Below, one piece after another: positions 45,093 through 54,295 of a stretch of DNA of 64,000 nt. The notes beneath the pieces were generated by a model, which made no database searches, was not told the origin of the DNA, and saw only the letters and a program-made list of their open reading frames with translations. This DNA is from JAVKLU01 sp031538895. Lineage in GTDB: Bacteria; Pseudomonadota; Gammaproteobacteria; Burkholderiales; Burkholderiaceae. The position numbers were made by a program, and so were the translations under genes. Numbering within the stretch: position 1 is the first letter of the stretch; each line of letters opens with the position of its first letter. Location: NCBI GenBank assembly GCA_031538895.1, contig JAVKLU010000083.1, positions 38,295 to 102,294 on the forward strand, written 5' to 3'.

Positions 45093-46085
45093 ATGACCAA
45101 CCCCTATTTGCTCAGTGCGCGCCAAGCTTTAGATATTGAAATTGCGGGCATCGCCTACGTTCGCGACCATTTAGATGATGATTTTATTCGCGCAGTCGAT
45201 GTTATTTTAGCGACGCGCGGGCCAGTAGTCGTGATGGGGATGGGAAAATCAGGCCACATTGGCAAAAAAATTGCCGCCACTTTAGCCTCAACCGGAACCC
45301 CCGCTTTTTTTGTTCATCCGGGCGAAGCCGCCCATGGCGATTTAGGTATGCTCGCGACCAGCAATGTCGTGATTGCTTTATCCAACTCGGGAGAGTCACA
45401 AGAAATTATCGCGCTTTTGCCACACTTAAAACGCAGCGCCACCACCTTGATCAGTGTGACGGGAAACCCCGCATCAACCTTGGCGCGCGACGCCGAAATT
45501 CATTTAAACGCGCATGTTGAAAAAGAAGCCTGCCCCCTAAACCTGGCACCCACGGCCAGTACCACCGCCGCTTTGGCCCTTAGCGACGCCTTGGCCGTCG
45601 TATTATTGGAACAACGGGGCTTCAGTTCCGATGATTTTGCGCGATCACATCCAGGCGGCAATTTAGGTCGACGTTTACTGACACGAGTGGATGACATCAT
45701 GCGCACGGACGCGCAGCTTCCTCGCGTGTTTGCTGATACTTTAGTCATTGAAGCGCTGTTAGAAATGACCAGTAAAGGCATGGCGATGACCACCGTGGTC
45801 GGTAGCGATGACGCATTGCTGGGCGTATTTACGGATGGTGATTTGCGTCGTTTGTTGGAACAACAACCCAATTTAAGCGGCGTCGTGATCAGATCGGTTT
45901 TAAATTCCAAGCCTTTAACCATTGAATCAAACAAACTCGCCAGTGAAGCCCTCGCCAAAATGGAAGCGCGCCGCGTCAATCAAATCGTCGTCGTGTCATC
46001 AAACACAAACCATTCAAGCAATACGCCCACCAAACTGCTGGGCGCCATTCATATCCACGATTTAACTCGTGCCAAAATTATTTAG
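45093..46085 (+). CDS. kdsD: Arabinose-5-phosphate isomerase KdsD (KpsF/GutQ family)
   Basis: 330 residues: a SIS sugar-isomerase domain (VVVMGMGKSGHIGKKIAATL, ALSNSGESQEI) followed by two CBS domains (from about residue 205). It interconverts ribulose 5-phosphate and arabinose 5-phosphate, the first step of KDO synthesis. It is 36 kb from kdsC, with which it is often clustered. The long upstream frame includes a terminator and a TTAGG-rich stretch, so the ATG at 45093 is the true start. Confidence 0.93.
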   Translation: MTNPYLLSARQALDIEIAGIAYVRDHLDDDFIRAVDVILATRGPVVVMGMGKSGHIGKKIAATLASTGTPAFFVHPGEAAHGDLGMLATSNVVIALSNSGESQEIIALLPHLKRSATTLISVTGNPASTLARDAEIHLNAHVEKEACPLNLAPTASTTAALALSDALAVVLLEQRGFSSDDFARSHPGGNLGRRLLTRVDDIMRTDAQLPRVFADTLVIEALLEMTSKGMAMTTVVGSDDALLGVFTDGDLRRLLEQQPNLSGVVIRSVLNSKPLTIESNKLASEALAKMEARRVNQIVVVSSNTNHSSNTPTKLLGAIHIHDLTRAKII

Positions 46086-46139
46086 AATTCTTTGGTATTC
46101 GCTTGGTCGCTCTTTATTCCAGAGATGATTGACTGAACA

Positions 46140-46790
46140 TTAGGATTTTGATTTCAATTTTTCCTGCCACATTTCACTTTTTTGTATATAGCTTTTAAAC
46201 GAATAGTTCCAATTGCTCGTTTGGGTATTCATCGCTTCGGTCATCAGGCTGGCGAGATTTCTGGCGTTTAACGCCAAGTAAGCATCCGCTTCACCATAGT
46301 CGTATTGAATGTCCATCCCAGCGCGTTTGGCAATAGTCATGATGCCTTGGTTTTTGGACAGACAGTGCATGTACAAATAATAAATCGCGCGATTACGACA
46401 GTGCGTCAGCGCATGCCCAAACAAAGCACTGCCCACACCCAAACCGCGCACTTGCTCGTGCACTGAAATTCCAAACTCAGCCATGCGCCCACGCTTGTCT
46501 TGGGCAAAAGGTCTGTCGCCATTGTCCGCCGCCATCGGTGCCAAATGCCCGACACCAACCAGTTCTAAATTCACATTAAACACGCCAAAAGTCGAATCAT
46601 GTTCAAAATCAATATGTTCGATATAGCGGTGAATTTGAGGGTCTTGCACATAACTACCAAAACGTAAATAACGGTCTGACTCATTCAACTGCAAAAAATG
46701 CGCCGCAATCACCGGAACATCGTGTGCGCTCAAAGTCTGCACCTGTAGCGGGATGTGACCAAAGTGCACGAGATAATTTTCAGAATACAT
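46140..46790 (-). CDS. GNAT-family N-acetyltransferase
   Basis: About 216 residues. The acetyl-CoA binding motif A is visible in AEFGISVHEQVRGLGVGSAL (R/Q-x-x-G-x-G/A pattern). The rest is not close to a known substrate class. An in-frame TTG at 46802 exists; ATG 46790 is preferred. It lies convergent with kdsD. Confidence 0.78.
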   Translation of the reverse strand: MYSENYLVHFGHIPLQVQTLSAHDVPVIAAHFLQLNESDRYLRFGSYVQDPQIHRYIEHIDFEHDSTFGVFNVNLELVGVGHLAPMAADNGDRPFAQDKRGRMAEFGISVHEQVRGLGVGSALFGHALTHCRNRAIYYLYMHCLSKNQGIMTIAKRAGMDIQYDYGEADAYLALNARNLASLMTEAMNTQTSNWNYSFKSYIQKSEMWQEKLKSKS

Positions 46791-46856
46791 GCGAATACTC
46801 AATCAATACGATAGTTAATCTTTCAAACCTTGTTCAATACATGATCGAAGCGACGT

Positions 46857-47906
46857 TCACACTGGATCAACGTGCGACATCACGCTTAACACGGGCAATT
46901 TTGACTTCACTAAATCACTTGCTTTTAACGCAATATCATGACCTTGTTGCACCGTCGAATTTGCATCTACTTCGATATGAATATCGACCAAAATAAAGTC
47001 GCCCATTTTGCGTGTTCGTAAATCATGACAACCTTTAACGCCATCGACGGAACTCACTAAATCAATAATCTGTTTTTGTTCTTCTGCAGACACCGCGCGA
47101 TCCATCAAATCATGCAAGGCATTCCAGGAAAAAACCCAACCCACTTTGGCGATCATTGCACCAACTAACAACGCTCCTATAGCGTCCAAAACGGGAAAGC
47201 CCAACAATGCTCCGCCAATCCCGATCGCGACGACAAGTGAGGAAGCCGCATCTGCGCGCGCATGCCACGCATTAGCGATCAACATTGATGAGCGCACTTT
47301 TGTGGCCACCGCTAACATATAGCGAAACAATGACTCTTTAACCACCAGTGTGCCCAATGCCACCCACAAGGCCATTGCTTGAATCGGCGCGGAACTGATC
47401 GGTGTCACAATATTGTGCACCGCTGACCACAACACGCCGACACCGACGACTAGCAACGCGATTCCCAAAAATAAGGATGCGGCGGTTTCAAAACGTTGAT
47501 GTCCGTAATGATGGTCTTCATCCACGTCTTTGCCGCTGTAGCGGTTAGCGAACAACACCACAAAATCAGCCAGCAAATCCGACAAAGAATGAATTCCATC
47601 AGAGATCAAGGCTTGCGATCCCGAAACGATTCCCGCGAACACTTGCAAGATGGTCAGAACGGTATTAACAAAGACGCTAATCCACGTGCTTTTTTGGGCG
47701 GCTTTTTGTTTTTCGCTAAAGTCCACGTTTGCTTCAAAACGTTTGTGTTCGTGCTTGTGCTGGTGCTGGTGCTGGTGCTGGTGCTGGTGCTGGTGCTGGT
47801 GCTGGTGCTGGTGCTGGTGCTGGTGCTGGTGCTGGTGCTGGTGCTGGTGCTGGTGCTGGTGCTGGTGCTGGTGCTTATGTTCGTTCTTACGCTCGTGTTT
47901 ATGCAT
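46857..47906 (-). CDS. Cation diffusion facilitator with a repeat-encoded His-Gln tail
   Basis: 349 residues. The membrane core has the CDF metal-site pairs (SDGIHSLSDLLADF and WHARADAASS) and six helices; the C-terminal cytoplasmic domain follows. It should export Zn, Fe, Co or Mn against protons. The cytosolic N-terminus is a run of alternating His and Gln of about 40 residues, encoded by a hexanucleotide tandem repeat, flanked by further His/Lys/Glu. His-rich stretches buffer metals in CDF proteins, but this one is unusually regular. The start is ATG 47906; an in-frame TTG lies 15 bp upstream. Confidence 0.9.
   Translation of the reverse strand: MHKHERKNEHKHQHQHQHQHQHQHQHQHQHQHQHQHQHQHQHQHQHQHQHKHEHKRFEANVDFSEKQKAAQKSTWISVFVNTVLTILQVFAGIVSGSQALISDGIHSLSDLLADFVVLFANRYSGKDVDEDHHYGHQRFETAASLFLGIALLVVGVGVLWSAVHNIVTPISSAPIQAMALWVALGTLVVKESLFRYMLAVATKVRSSMLIANAWHARADAASSLVVAIGIGGALLGFPVLDAIGALLVGAMIAKVGWVFSWNALHDLMDRAVSAEEQKQIIDLVSSVDGVKGCHDLRTRKMGDFILVDIHIEVDANSTVQQGHDIALKASDLVKSKLPVLSVMSHVDPV
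47761..47874. repeat. Hexanucleotide microsatellite (tggtgc)19
   Basis: Nineteen perfect tggtgc units, giving His-Gln dipeptides on the minus strand inside the CDF gene. The length is a multiple of three, so gain or loss of units changes tail length but keeps the frame. Other frames also stay open across it, but these are shadows. Confidence 0.97.
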
Positions 47907-47938
47907 AAATAAATCACTCAACTTATAAATTATTTTTA

Positions 47939-48580
47939 TTATTTTTTAACAATGCGCGACGCCACAATCTGCGCCAACGCGAGATTGCAATTCGGATCGT
48001 GAGGGTCAGAATATCCCGCAACCACTCCTAGTGCTTCTTCAGGCGTTTTATTTTGGCTCATTTTCCATTTACCTTTGATATCGGTAATCTCAATTTCCAG
48101 CCCAACAATGGCTTTGAGCTGCATCGCAATGTAATCATCTGGCGCATCCGAAACTTTCCAAGGGAAGCGACGTTGGTGTTCCATCGCATCGGTGATGTCC
48201 TGAACTTGCATTTTCAACCACTCAATGTCATCCCTGATTTTTGGAATGCCTCTTACTTGCACCGTTTCATAATTCCATGTCGGCACGACTTTATGCGTCG
48301 TCGCCTTGGTTGGATACCAACTCGGTGTTACATAAGCATCCAGCCCCTGAAACACGATCAGACATTCGTTCAGCCCACCCATTTCTTGCCAATGCGGATT
48401 GGCCCGCGCCATATGTGTCACTAATTTTGGAGAACCTTCATCCGCACGATATTGAACAGGAATCGGCGAAGCCAACAAACCTGAAGCGCCGCTACTCACT
48501 AACAAACCCAAAGGATGTTGACGAATCAAGTCAATCAACTTATCTAGATTGGTTTCTGCAAAACTGGATGGTAAATACAT
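47939..48580 (-). CDS. paiB: FMN-binding PaiB-family regulator
   Basis: 213 residues matching the PaiB family (MYLPSSFAETNLDKLIDLIR, SWYPTKATTHKVVPTWNYET, VVAGYSDPHDPNCNLALAQI). Members have an FMN-binding split barrel and were described as negative regulators of sporulation and protease genes in Bacillus; the role in proteobacteria is unclear. Next gene on this strand is the CDF transporter, 32 bp downstream. Confidence 0.85.
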   Translation of the reverse strand: MYLPSSFAETNLDKLIDLIRQHPLGLLVSSGASGLLASPIPVQYRADEGSPKLVTHMARANPHWQEMGGLNECLIVFQGLDAYVTPSWYPTKATTHKVVPTWNYETVQVRGIPKIRDDIEWLKMQVQDITDAMEHQRRFPWKVSDAPDDYIAMQLKAIVGLEIEITDIKGKWKMSQNKTPEEALGVVAGYSDPHDPNCNLALAQIVASRIVKK

Positions 48581-48682
48581 ATGGTTGCATACGGTTACAT
48601 ACGTTCTTCAGGAACGCGCTGAATCATTCCGACTTTTGGAAAAATGTCTCAGAACACTGATTCAGAACATTCCCAAATCAAC

Positions 48683-50545
48683 TTACTCCACCGTCACGCT
48701 CTTAGCCAAATTGCGGGGTTTGTCCACATCCGTACCACGCAATAACGCCGTGTGATACGCCAAAAGTTGTAACGAAATCACATGCACTATTGGTGACAAA
48801 TCGCCGTAATGTTCGGGCAAAGTAATGACGCGTACTCCTTCTTCATTAGTGATCTGTGCATCGGCGTCGGCAAATACAAATAACTGTCCCCCACGCGCGC
48901 GGACTTCCTGCATATTGCCGTGCAATTTTTCCAACAATTGATCATTCGGTGCGACCACTATCACCGGCATTTCTGAAGTGACCAGGGCCAGGGGCCCATG
49001 CTTTAATTCGCCTGCAGGATAAGCTTCAGCGTGGATATATGAAATTTCTTTCAGCTTTAGCGCGCCTTCCAAGGCGATGGGATAGTGTTCACCGCGCCCT
49101 AAAAATAAAGCGTTTTCATGTGCGGCAAATTGTTGAGCCCAAGCCATTATTAAAGGCTCCAAGGCTAATACTTGGCTAATCGCCGCAGGTAAATGACGCA
49201 AAGATTCTAGCGCTTGTTCGTGTGTATCGCCGGTGACAAAGTCCGGCTTTTTGGCCGCGACTAAAGCTTGCGTCAACACATACAGCGCGACCAATTGCGT
49301 GGTGAACGCTTTGGTTGATGCGACGCCCACCTCGATTCCGGCACGCGTGATAAAGTGAAGATCTGTTTCGCGCACCAGTGCAGAACTGGCAACATTGCAG
49401 ATTGCCAGTGTCGATAGACTTTCTTTGTGATTGAGTGTTTTGGCGTAACGCAAGGCCGACAAAGTGTCTGCCGTTTCACCGGATTGCGAAATACAAATGA
49501 GCAAGGTATCGGGTGACAACACGGGCGTGCGATAGCGAAACTCACTGGCGATTTCAACTTTAACCGGTAAGCCGCTAATGCCCTCAATCCAATACTGCGC
49601 CACCAGTCCCGCATAAAAACTGGTGCCGCACGCGATGATGTGAACTTTGCGGCAACGGGTAAAAATTTCTGCGGCCTGCGCGCCAAATAATTCCGGCGAG
49701 AGTTGTTCGATCGCTTGTAAAGTATCGGCCACGGCGCGTGGCTGTTCAAAAATTTCTTTTTGCATGAAGTGGCGATACGGCCCCAACTCTGCAGCTTGGC
49801 TAAACGAAATGTCGTGAATCTGCGCACGCGTCACTGCTTGATAAACCGGCGACGTGGCTTTGGGATCACGGGCAAAAATTTGCACGCCCTCGGGACTTAA
49901 TTCAACAACATCGTATTCTTCTAAATACGCAAAGGCATCAACTGAACCGGCCAATGCCATGACATCAGACGCCAAAAAGTGGCCTTTGCCGTAACCCACT
50001 ACCAGAGGAGATCCCGCGCGCGCGCCAACCAAGATGTCGGGATAATTTTTATCAATCACCGCGATGGAATAAGCGCCTTTTAATTGCGCACAAGCGCGTT
50101 GTACCGCGTATCGCAAACCGTCATTCTGACGACTTTCATATGCAACTAAATGCACAATCACTTCGGTATCGGTATCGGACACAAACTCAAACCCGTGCGC
50201 CTTTAACTGCGTACGCAAGTTAGCGTAGTTTTCAATAATTCCGTTATGTACCAAGGCAAAACGCGCGCCCGAAAAATGTGGATGCGCGTTATCGGTCGAA
50301 GGTTTGCCATGCGTTGCCCAACGCGTATGACCAATCGCTAAAGACGTACTCACTTGTGCACAGTCTTCGATCAATCCTTGCATCCGCCCCGTGCTGCGCC
50401 GACGCGCCAATTGTTGATCGGCAACGAACGCCACGCCGCAAGAGTCGTAACCACGATATTCCAATCGTTTTAATCCTTCTAAAATAATTGGCAAGACATT
50501 AGAGATTTTTTCCGAGCGCGCTGTTGCGCCAACAATTCCGCACAT
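48683..50545 (-). CDS. glmS: Glutamine-fructose-6-phosphate aminotransferase GlmS
   Basis: 620 residues. The catalytic cysteine directly follows the initiator methionine (MCGIVGATAR). The glutaminase domain is followed by two SIS domains (ISQSGETADTLSALRYAK) and the ending KPRNLAKSVTVE. It makes glucosamine 6-phosphate for peptidoglycan and LPS. glmU is not adjacent. No glmS ribozyme is expected or seen. Confidence 0.97.
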   Translation of the reverse strand: MCGIVGATARSEKISNVLPIILEGLKRLEYRGYDSCGVAFVADQQLARRRSTGRMQGLIEDCAQVSTSLAIGHTRWATHGKPSTDNAHPHFSGARFALVHNGIIENYANLRTQLKAHGFEFVSDTDTEVIVHLVAYESRQNDGLRYAVQRACAQLKGAYSIAVIDKNYPDILVGARAGSPLVVGYGKGHFLASDVMALAGSVDAFAYLEEYDVVELSPEGVQIFARDPKATSPVYQAVTRAQIHDISFSQAAELGPYRHFMQKEIFEQPRAVADTLQAIEQLSPELFGAQAAEIFTRCRKVHIIACGTSFYAGLVAQYWIEGISGLPVKVEIASEFRYRTPVLSPDTLLICISQSGETADTLSALRYAKTLNHKESLSTLAICNVASSALVRETDLHFITRAGIEVGVASTKAFTTQLVALYVLTQALVAAKKPDFVTGDTHEQALESLRHLPAAISQVLALEPLIMAWAQQFAAHENALFLGRGEHYPIALEGALKLKEISYIHAEAYPAGELKHGPLALVTSEMPVIVVAPNDQLLEKLHGNMQEVRARGGQLFVFADADAQITNEEGVRVITLPEHYGDLSPIVHVISLQLLAYHTALLRGTDVDKPRNLAKSVTVE

Positions 50546-50669
50546 AATCTAAAGAGTAATAAAAATGAATTGTGCCATTATCGTTTGAAGTGCTGTTGCA
50601 AAAACGATTGCGCGCATTCATCATTTATCCTGTCACTATCATTGCGCTCTTGATCCACTTTATCAAATT

Positions 50670-51452
50670 ATGCGAATCGCTTCTTGGAACGTCAATTCAC
50701 TCAAAGTCCGCTTGCCCCACGTATTGCAATGGCTCGCCGATAACCCGATTGAGATCTTGTGTTTACAAGAACTCAAAATGACTGACGATAAATTTCCCAT
50801 CGCCGAACTCGCTGCAGCGGGTTATCAGGCGGTATTTTGCGGACAAAAAACCTATAACGGCGTCGCGACTTTGATTCGCCAAGAATTAGGTACGCCGCTG
50901 GACGTGATTAAAAACAATCCTCTGTTTGAGGATCTGCAACAACGCATCATCAGCGCGACCATCAATACGGATGCGGGGCCAATACGCGTCATCTGTGTTT
51001 ATGTGCCCAATGGTCAAGCACTCGACAGCGATAAATACCAATACAAAATCACCTGGTTAACGGCGTTGCATCGCTGGTTACAAGACGAAATCGCGTGTTA
51101 CCCACGTCTGGTTTTATTGGGTGACTTTAATATCGCACCAACCGATTTGGACGTACATGATCCTCAAATTTGGCGTGACGGCATTTTGGTCTCACCCAAA
51201 GAACGTCAGTTGTTACAAGAGTTGATCGCCCTGCCACTCATCGACGCCTATCGGGCCTTACATCCCGACACCAAACAATTCACCTGGTGGGATTACCGCA
51301 TGATGGCTTTTCGTCGCAATCATGGTTTGCGCATCGATCACATTTTGCATACCCCAAACTTGACGTTGCACGCTTGTGGTGTCGACACCGCGCCGCGTAA
51401 ATGGGAACAAGCCTCTGATCACACGCCGATTTGGGCTGAGTTTTCGGCATAA
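50670..51452 (+). CDS. xthA: Exodeoxyribonuclease III
   Basis: 260 residues of the AP endonuclease family: MRIASWNVNSLKVRLPHVLQ at the start, LCLQELKMTD with the catalytic glutamate, LLGDFNIAPTDLDVHDP and ending LRIDHILHTP with SDHTPIWAEF. It repairs abasic sites. The last base of the stop codon is the first base of a MITE copy. Confidence 0.96.
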   Translation: MRIASWNVNSLKVRLPHVLQWLADNPIEILCLQELKMTDDKFPIAELAAAGYQAVFCGQKTYNGVATLIRQELGTPLDVIKNNPLFEDLQQRIISATINTDAGPIRVICVYVPNGQALDSDKYQYKITWLTALHRWLQDEIACYPRLVLLGDFNIAPTDLDVHDPQIWRDGILVSPKERQLLQELIALPLIDAYRALHPDTKQFTWWDYRMMAFRRNHGLRIDHILHTPNLTLHACGVDTAPRKWEQASDHTPIWAEFSA

Positions 51453-51589
51453 GGGCACTTCTATAAATACAGAATGTGCGAATGAAGTGCGAGGCGCACA
51501 GAAACCGGAGCGTACATACAGTACGTGAGGATTTCGCGTACTGCGCAACACAGCAATTCGCCGCAAAAATGAATTGTTAGAAGTGCCCT
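51452..51589. mobile_element. MITE-like element, copy 1 (138 bp)
   Basis: Terminal inverted repeats agggcacttcta and tagaagtgccct, with the same interior as the copies at 51671 and 63863. The likely 2-bp target duplication is TA (left ...gcata, right taaaa...). Interior palindromes (tgtgcg...cgcaca; gcgtac...gtacgc) suggest a folded RNA or DNA. There is no coding capacity. Compared with copy 2 it lacks a 7-bp cacagca-type piece. Confidence 0.85.
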
Positions 51590-51670
51590 TAAAATTCGCG
51601 CCCCTCAAGAACTGTAAAGTATCATCATGCCGCCAATCGGAGCATGAACTGTACGGATTATTTTTATTTC

Positions 51671-51815
51671 AGGGCATTTCTATAAATACAGAATGTGCGG
51701 ATGAAGTGCGAGGCGCACAGCACACAGAAACCGGAGCGTACCTACAGTACGTGAGGATTTCGCGTACTGCGCAACACAGCAATTCGCCGCAAAAATGAAT
51801 TGATAAAAGTGCCCT
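51671..51815. mobile_element. MITE-like element, copy 2 (145 bp)
   Basis: agggcatttctataaatac at the left, ataaaagtgccct at the right. The likely target duplication is TC on both sides. It lies only 81 bp from copy 1 in the same orientation and ends 32 bp before the argA ATG, so it probably supplies part of the argA leader. Confidence 0.85.
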
Positions 51816-51847
51816 TCAATCAATCACTTAACACCATAGACACCTTC

Positions 51848-53149
51848 ATGGATGACACCACAGATTTAGTCCAAGGAATGCGTCAAGCCGCGCGTTATAT
51901 CCACAGCTTTTGGCAACAAACCGTGGTGTTAGCGATTCCGGGTGAGTTAGTACAACAAGGCCTATTGCCGACTTTAGCGCAAGACATCGCTTTATTAAAA
52001 GCGGTCGGCATTCGCGTCGTGTTGGTGCACGGCATTGGCCCGCAAGTTGAAGAACAACTGGCGCTGCGTAACGCGAAAAGTGAATTTCATAACGGCATAC
52101 GAATCACCGATGCGATTGCGCTTGAATGCGTTAAAGAAGTCGCGGGCGAAAATTGTTTAGAAATTGAAGCTGCGTTTTCACAAGGCCTGGCCAACACACC
52201 AATGGCCAACGCGACTGTGCGTGTGTTGTCGGGTAATTTGTTAACGGCCCAACCTTTGGGCATTATTGATGGCATTGACTATCAATATACGGGGGTCGTC
52301 CGCAAAATCGATACCAAAATGATCCGCGCGATGCTGGATGCGAACGCTGTAGTTTTACTTTCACCATTAGGTTGTTCACCCACCGGCGAAACGTTTAATC
52401 TGACTTTAGAAAACGTCGCGCAATTTGCTGCGGCCGCGCTGTCTGCACAAAAATTAATTTTCTTGACCGAACAGCAAAATTTATGCGACAGTGAAGGACA
52501 AATCCAAAATGAATGGGTGATGCAAGAGTTGCGTGAATTAACATCGCATCATCCTTTATTCAGCTTTGCCGCGCCCAGTATTGCCGCATTGAAAGGCGGT
52601 GTCGAACGCGTGCATTTTGTGCCCTTTAATCAAGATGGTGCCTTGTTAATCGAATTACTCACACAGCGTGGGTCGGGCATCATGGTGACTGAACATCAAC
52701 TGGATCGTTTGCGCCGCGCGACGATTGACGATGTGGGCAGCTTGCTGACTTTGATTGAACCCTTAGAAACTGAAGGCATTTTAGTCAAGCGCAGTCGACA
52801 ATTGATCGAACAAGAAATTGAATATTTCACCGTTATCGAACACGATGGTATTTTGTTGGGTTGCGCCGCCTTGTATCCTTTTGCCGATGAAAAAATGGGT
52901 GAGATGGCGTGTTTAACCGTGTTGCCCGACTCGCGCAATCAAGGTGAAGCCAAACGTTTGCTGCATCACATCGAAAATCGCGCGCGACAAATGGGTATTC
53001 AACAATTATTTGTATTGACCACCCGTACCGCGCATTGGTTTATCAAACGAGGCTTTCGCGTCGCCACGATTGAAGAATTGCCACAAGATCGCAAACGCAT
53101 GTATAACTGGCAACGCAAATCTCAAGTTTTGATTCGTCAACTCAACTGA
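51848..53149 (+). CDS. argA: N-acetylglutamate synthase ArgA
   Basis: 433 residues: an amino acid kinase-like domain (VVLVHGIGPQVEEQLA) then a GNAT domain (MACLTVLPDSRNQGEAKRLL). It carries out the first step of arginine synthesis by acetylating glutamate, and arginine inhibits it through the kinase-like domain. The frame opens earlier inside the MITE (51800), so the first 16 codons there are not native; the ATG at 51848 is the likely start. yggX follows, a conserved pair. Confidence 0.95.
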   Translation: MDDTTDLVQGMRQAARYIHSFWQQTVVLAIPGELVQQGLLPTLAQDIALLKAVGIRVVLVHGIGPQVEEQLALRNAKSEFHNGIRITDAIALECVKEVAGENCLEIEAAFSQGLANTPMANATVRVLSGNLLTAQPLGIIDGIDYQYTGVVRKIDTKMIRAMLDANAVVLLSPLGCSPTGETFNLTLENVAQFAAAALSAQKLIFLTEQQNLCDSEGQIQNEWVMQELRELTSHHPLFSFAAPSIAALKGGVERVHFVPFNQDGALLIELLTQRGSGIMVTEHQLDRLRRATIDDVGSLLTLIEPLETEGILVKRSRQLIEQEIEYFTVIEHDGILLGCAALYPFADEKMGEMACLTVLPDSRNQGEAKRLLHHIENRARQMGIQQLFVLTTRTAHWFIKRGFRVATIEELPQDRKRMYNWQRKSQVLIRQLN

Positions 53150-53236
53150 TTCATTGATCACATAATTTTCACCCGATAGCTCAGTTTTTTAAGCTATCCA
53201 ACCTAACCCTTAACCCATCTTATTTTGGAGCTATTT

Positions 53237-53509
53237 ATGACCCGCATGATTCACTGCATTAAGTTAAAAAAAGAAGCCGAAGGATTAGCCGCGCCACCGA
53301 TTCCTGGTCCATTAGGGCAAAAAATCTTTGCCCAAGTGTCTAAAGAAGCCTGGCAAGGATGGATCAAACATCAAACCATGTTGGTCAATGAAAATCGTTT
53401 GAACTTGACGGATATCAAAGCGCGCACCTACTTGCGCACGCAAATGGAAAACCATTTTTTTGGTACCGGTGCCGATGTTGCGGTAGGCTATGTGCCACCC
53501 GCGACGTAA
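53237..53509 (+). CDS. yggX: Fe(II) trafficking protein YggX
   Basis: 90-residue protein of the YggX family, linked to iron-sulfur cluster protection under oxidative stress. Conserved: MTRMIHCIKLKKEAEGL, GPLGQKIFAQVSKEAWQGW, QTMLVNENRLNL. GGAG lies seven bases before the ATG. Confidence 0.95.
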   Translation: MTRMIHCIKLKKEAEGLAAPPIPGPLGQKIFAQVSKEAWQGWIKHQTMLVNENRLNLTDIKARTYLRTQMENHFFGTGADVAVGYVPPAT

Positions 53510-53546
53510 TTTTGAACCTGATTTAAAACATTAACTGCGCGATTCA

Positions 53547-54215
53547 ATGCCTCCACTTTCTGAGATTATTCAAACCCTCACGGTTTACGCCATTCCGGTA
53601 CTACTCGCCATCACTTTGCACGAGGCTGCGCATGCGTATGCCGCAAAAATTTTTGGTGATAACACCGCCTATTCGATGGGGCGAATGAGTCTAAATCCAG
53701 TCAAACATATCGACCCCTTCGGAACCATTTTGATGCCGATTGTTTTGTATATTGGTACCGGCGGCGCATTTTTATTCGGATACGCCAAACCAGTTCCCGT
53801 AAACATTGGACAACTGCGCAACCCGCGTAGCGGCATGGCATGGGTGGCGATTGCTGGGCCTTTATCTAACTTTGTCATGGCGCTGTTATGGGCTTTGCTG
53901 GGTATCGTGATTTTGCCTTTGTTGCAGGTCCAAGAACTATTTCTAACAAAAGTGGCGCACGCGGGGATTTTGGTCAACTTGGTGATGTTCGCATTAAATT
54001 TATTACCAATTCCACCTTTGGACGGGGGCCGTGTTTTAGTCAGCATACTGCCTTATAAATGGAGCGAGGCTTTGACGCGCATCGAACCCTATGGTTTTTT
54101 TATCGTCTTGGCTTTATCTCTGTTACATCTCTTAAGTTATTGGATGATGCCACTGATGACTATCGGCGGTTACCTGATCAATTTAATGCTGATGCCTGTG
54201 CGCATATTCATGTAA
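53547..54215 (+). CDS. Site-2 protease family (M50) membrane metalloprotease
   Basis: 222 residues, about five helices. Zinc motif HEAAHAYAAKIFGD and the second motif NLLPIPPLDGGRV give the M50 active site. There is no PDZ domain, so this is the short form that is widespread in bacteria. It lies just before trpS, a common neighbour. The substrate is unknown. Two copies of a near-identical gattttttattcgctt (54247 and 54267) follow within the 80-bp gap to trpS. Confidence 0.9.
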   Translation: MPPLSEIIQTLTVYAIPVLLAITLHEAAHAYAAKIFGDNTAYSMGRMSLNPVKHIDPFGTILMPIVLYIGTGGAFLFGYAKPVPVNIGQLRNPRSGMAWVAIAGPLSNFVMALLWALLGIVILPLLQVQELFLTKVAHAGILVNLVMFALNLLPIPPLDGGRVLVSILPYKWSEALTRIEPYGFFIVLALSLLHLLSYWMMPLMTIGGYLINLMLMPVRIFM

Positions 54216-54295
54216 TTGGCGAACGGCGGTCAAAAAACTGGATTACGATTTTTTTATTCGCTTCATGATTTTTTATTCGCTTAATTTTTAAATTT

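Noticed and set aside
47496..47928. Cys/Trp-rich, Leu/Val-rich and Ser/Thr-rich open frames across the hexanucleotide repeat
   Set aside because: A 6-bp repeat without stops keeps every frame open. Only the His-Gln frame continues into a recognisable protein.
51258..51608. Open frame across the end of xthA and MITE copy 1 on the minus strand
   Set aside because: A shadow of xthA extended by the element; no family features.
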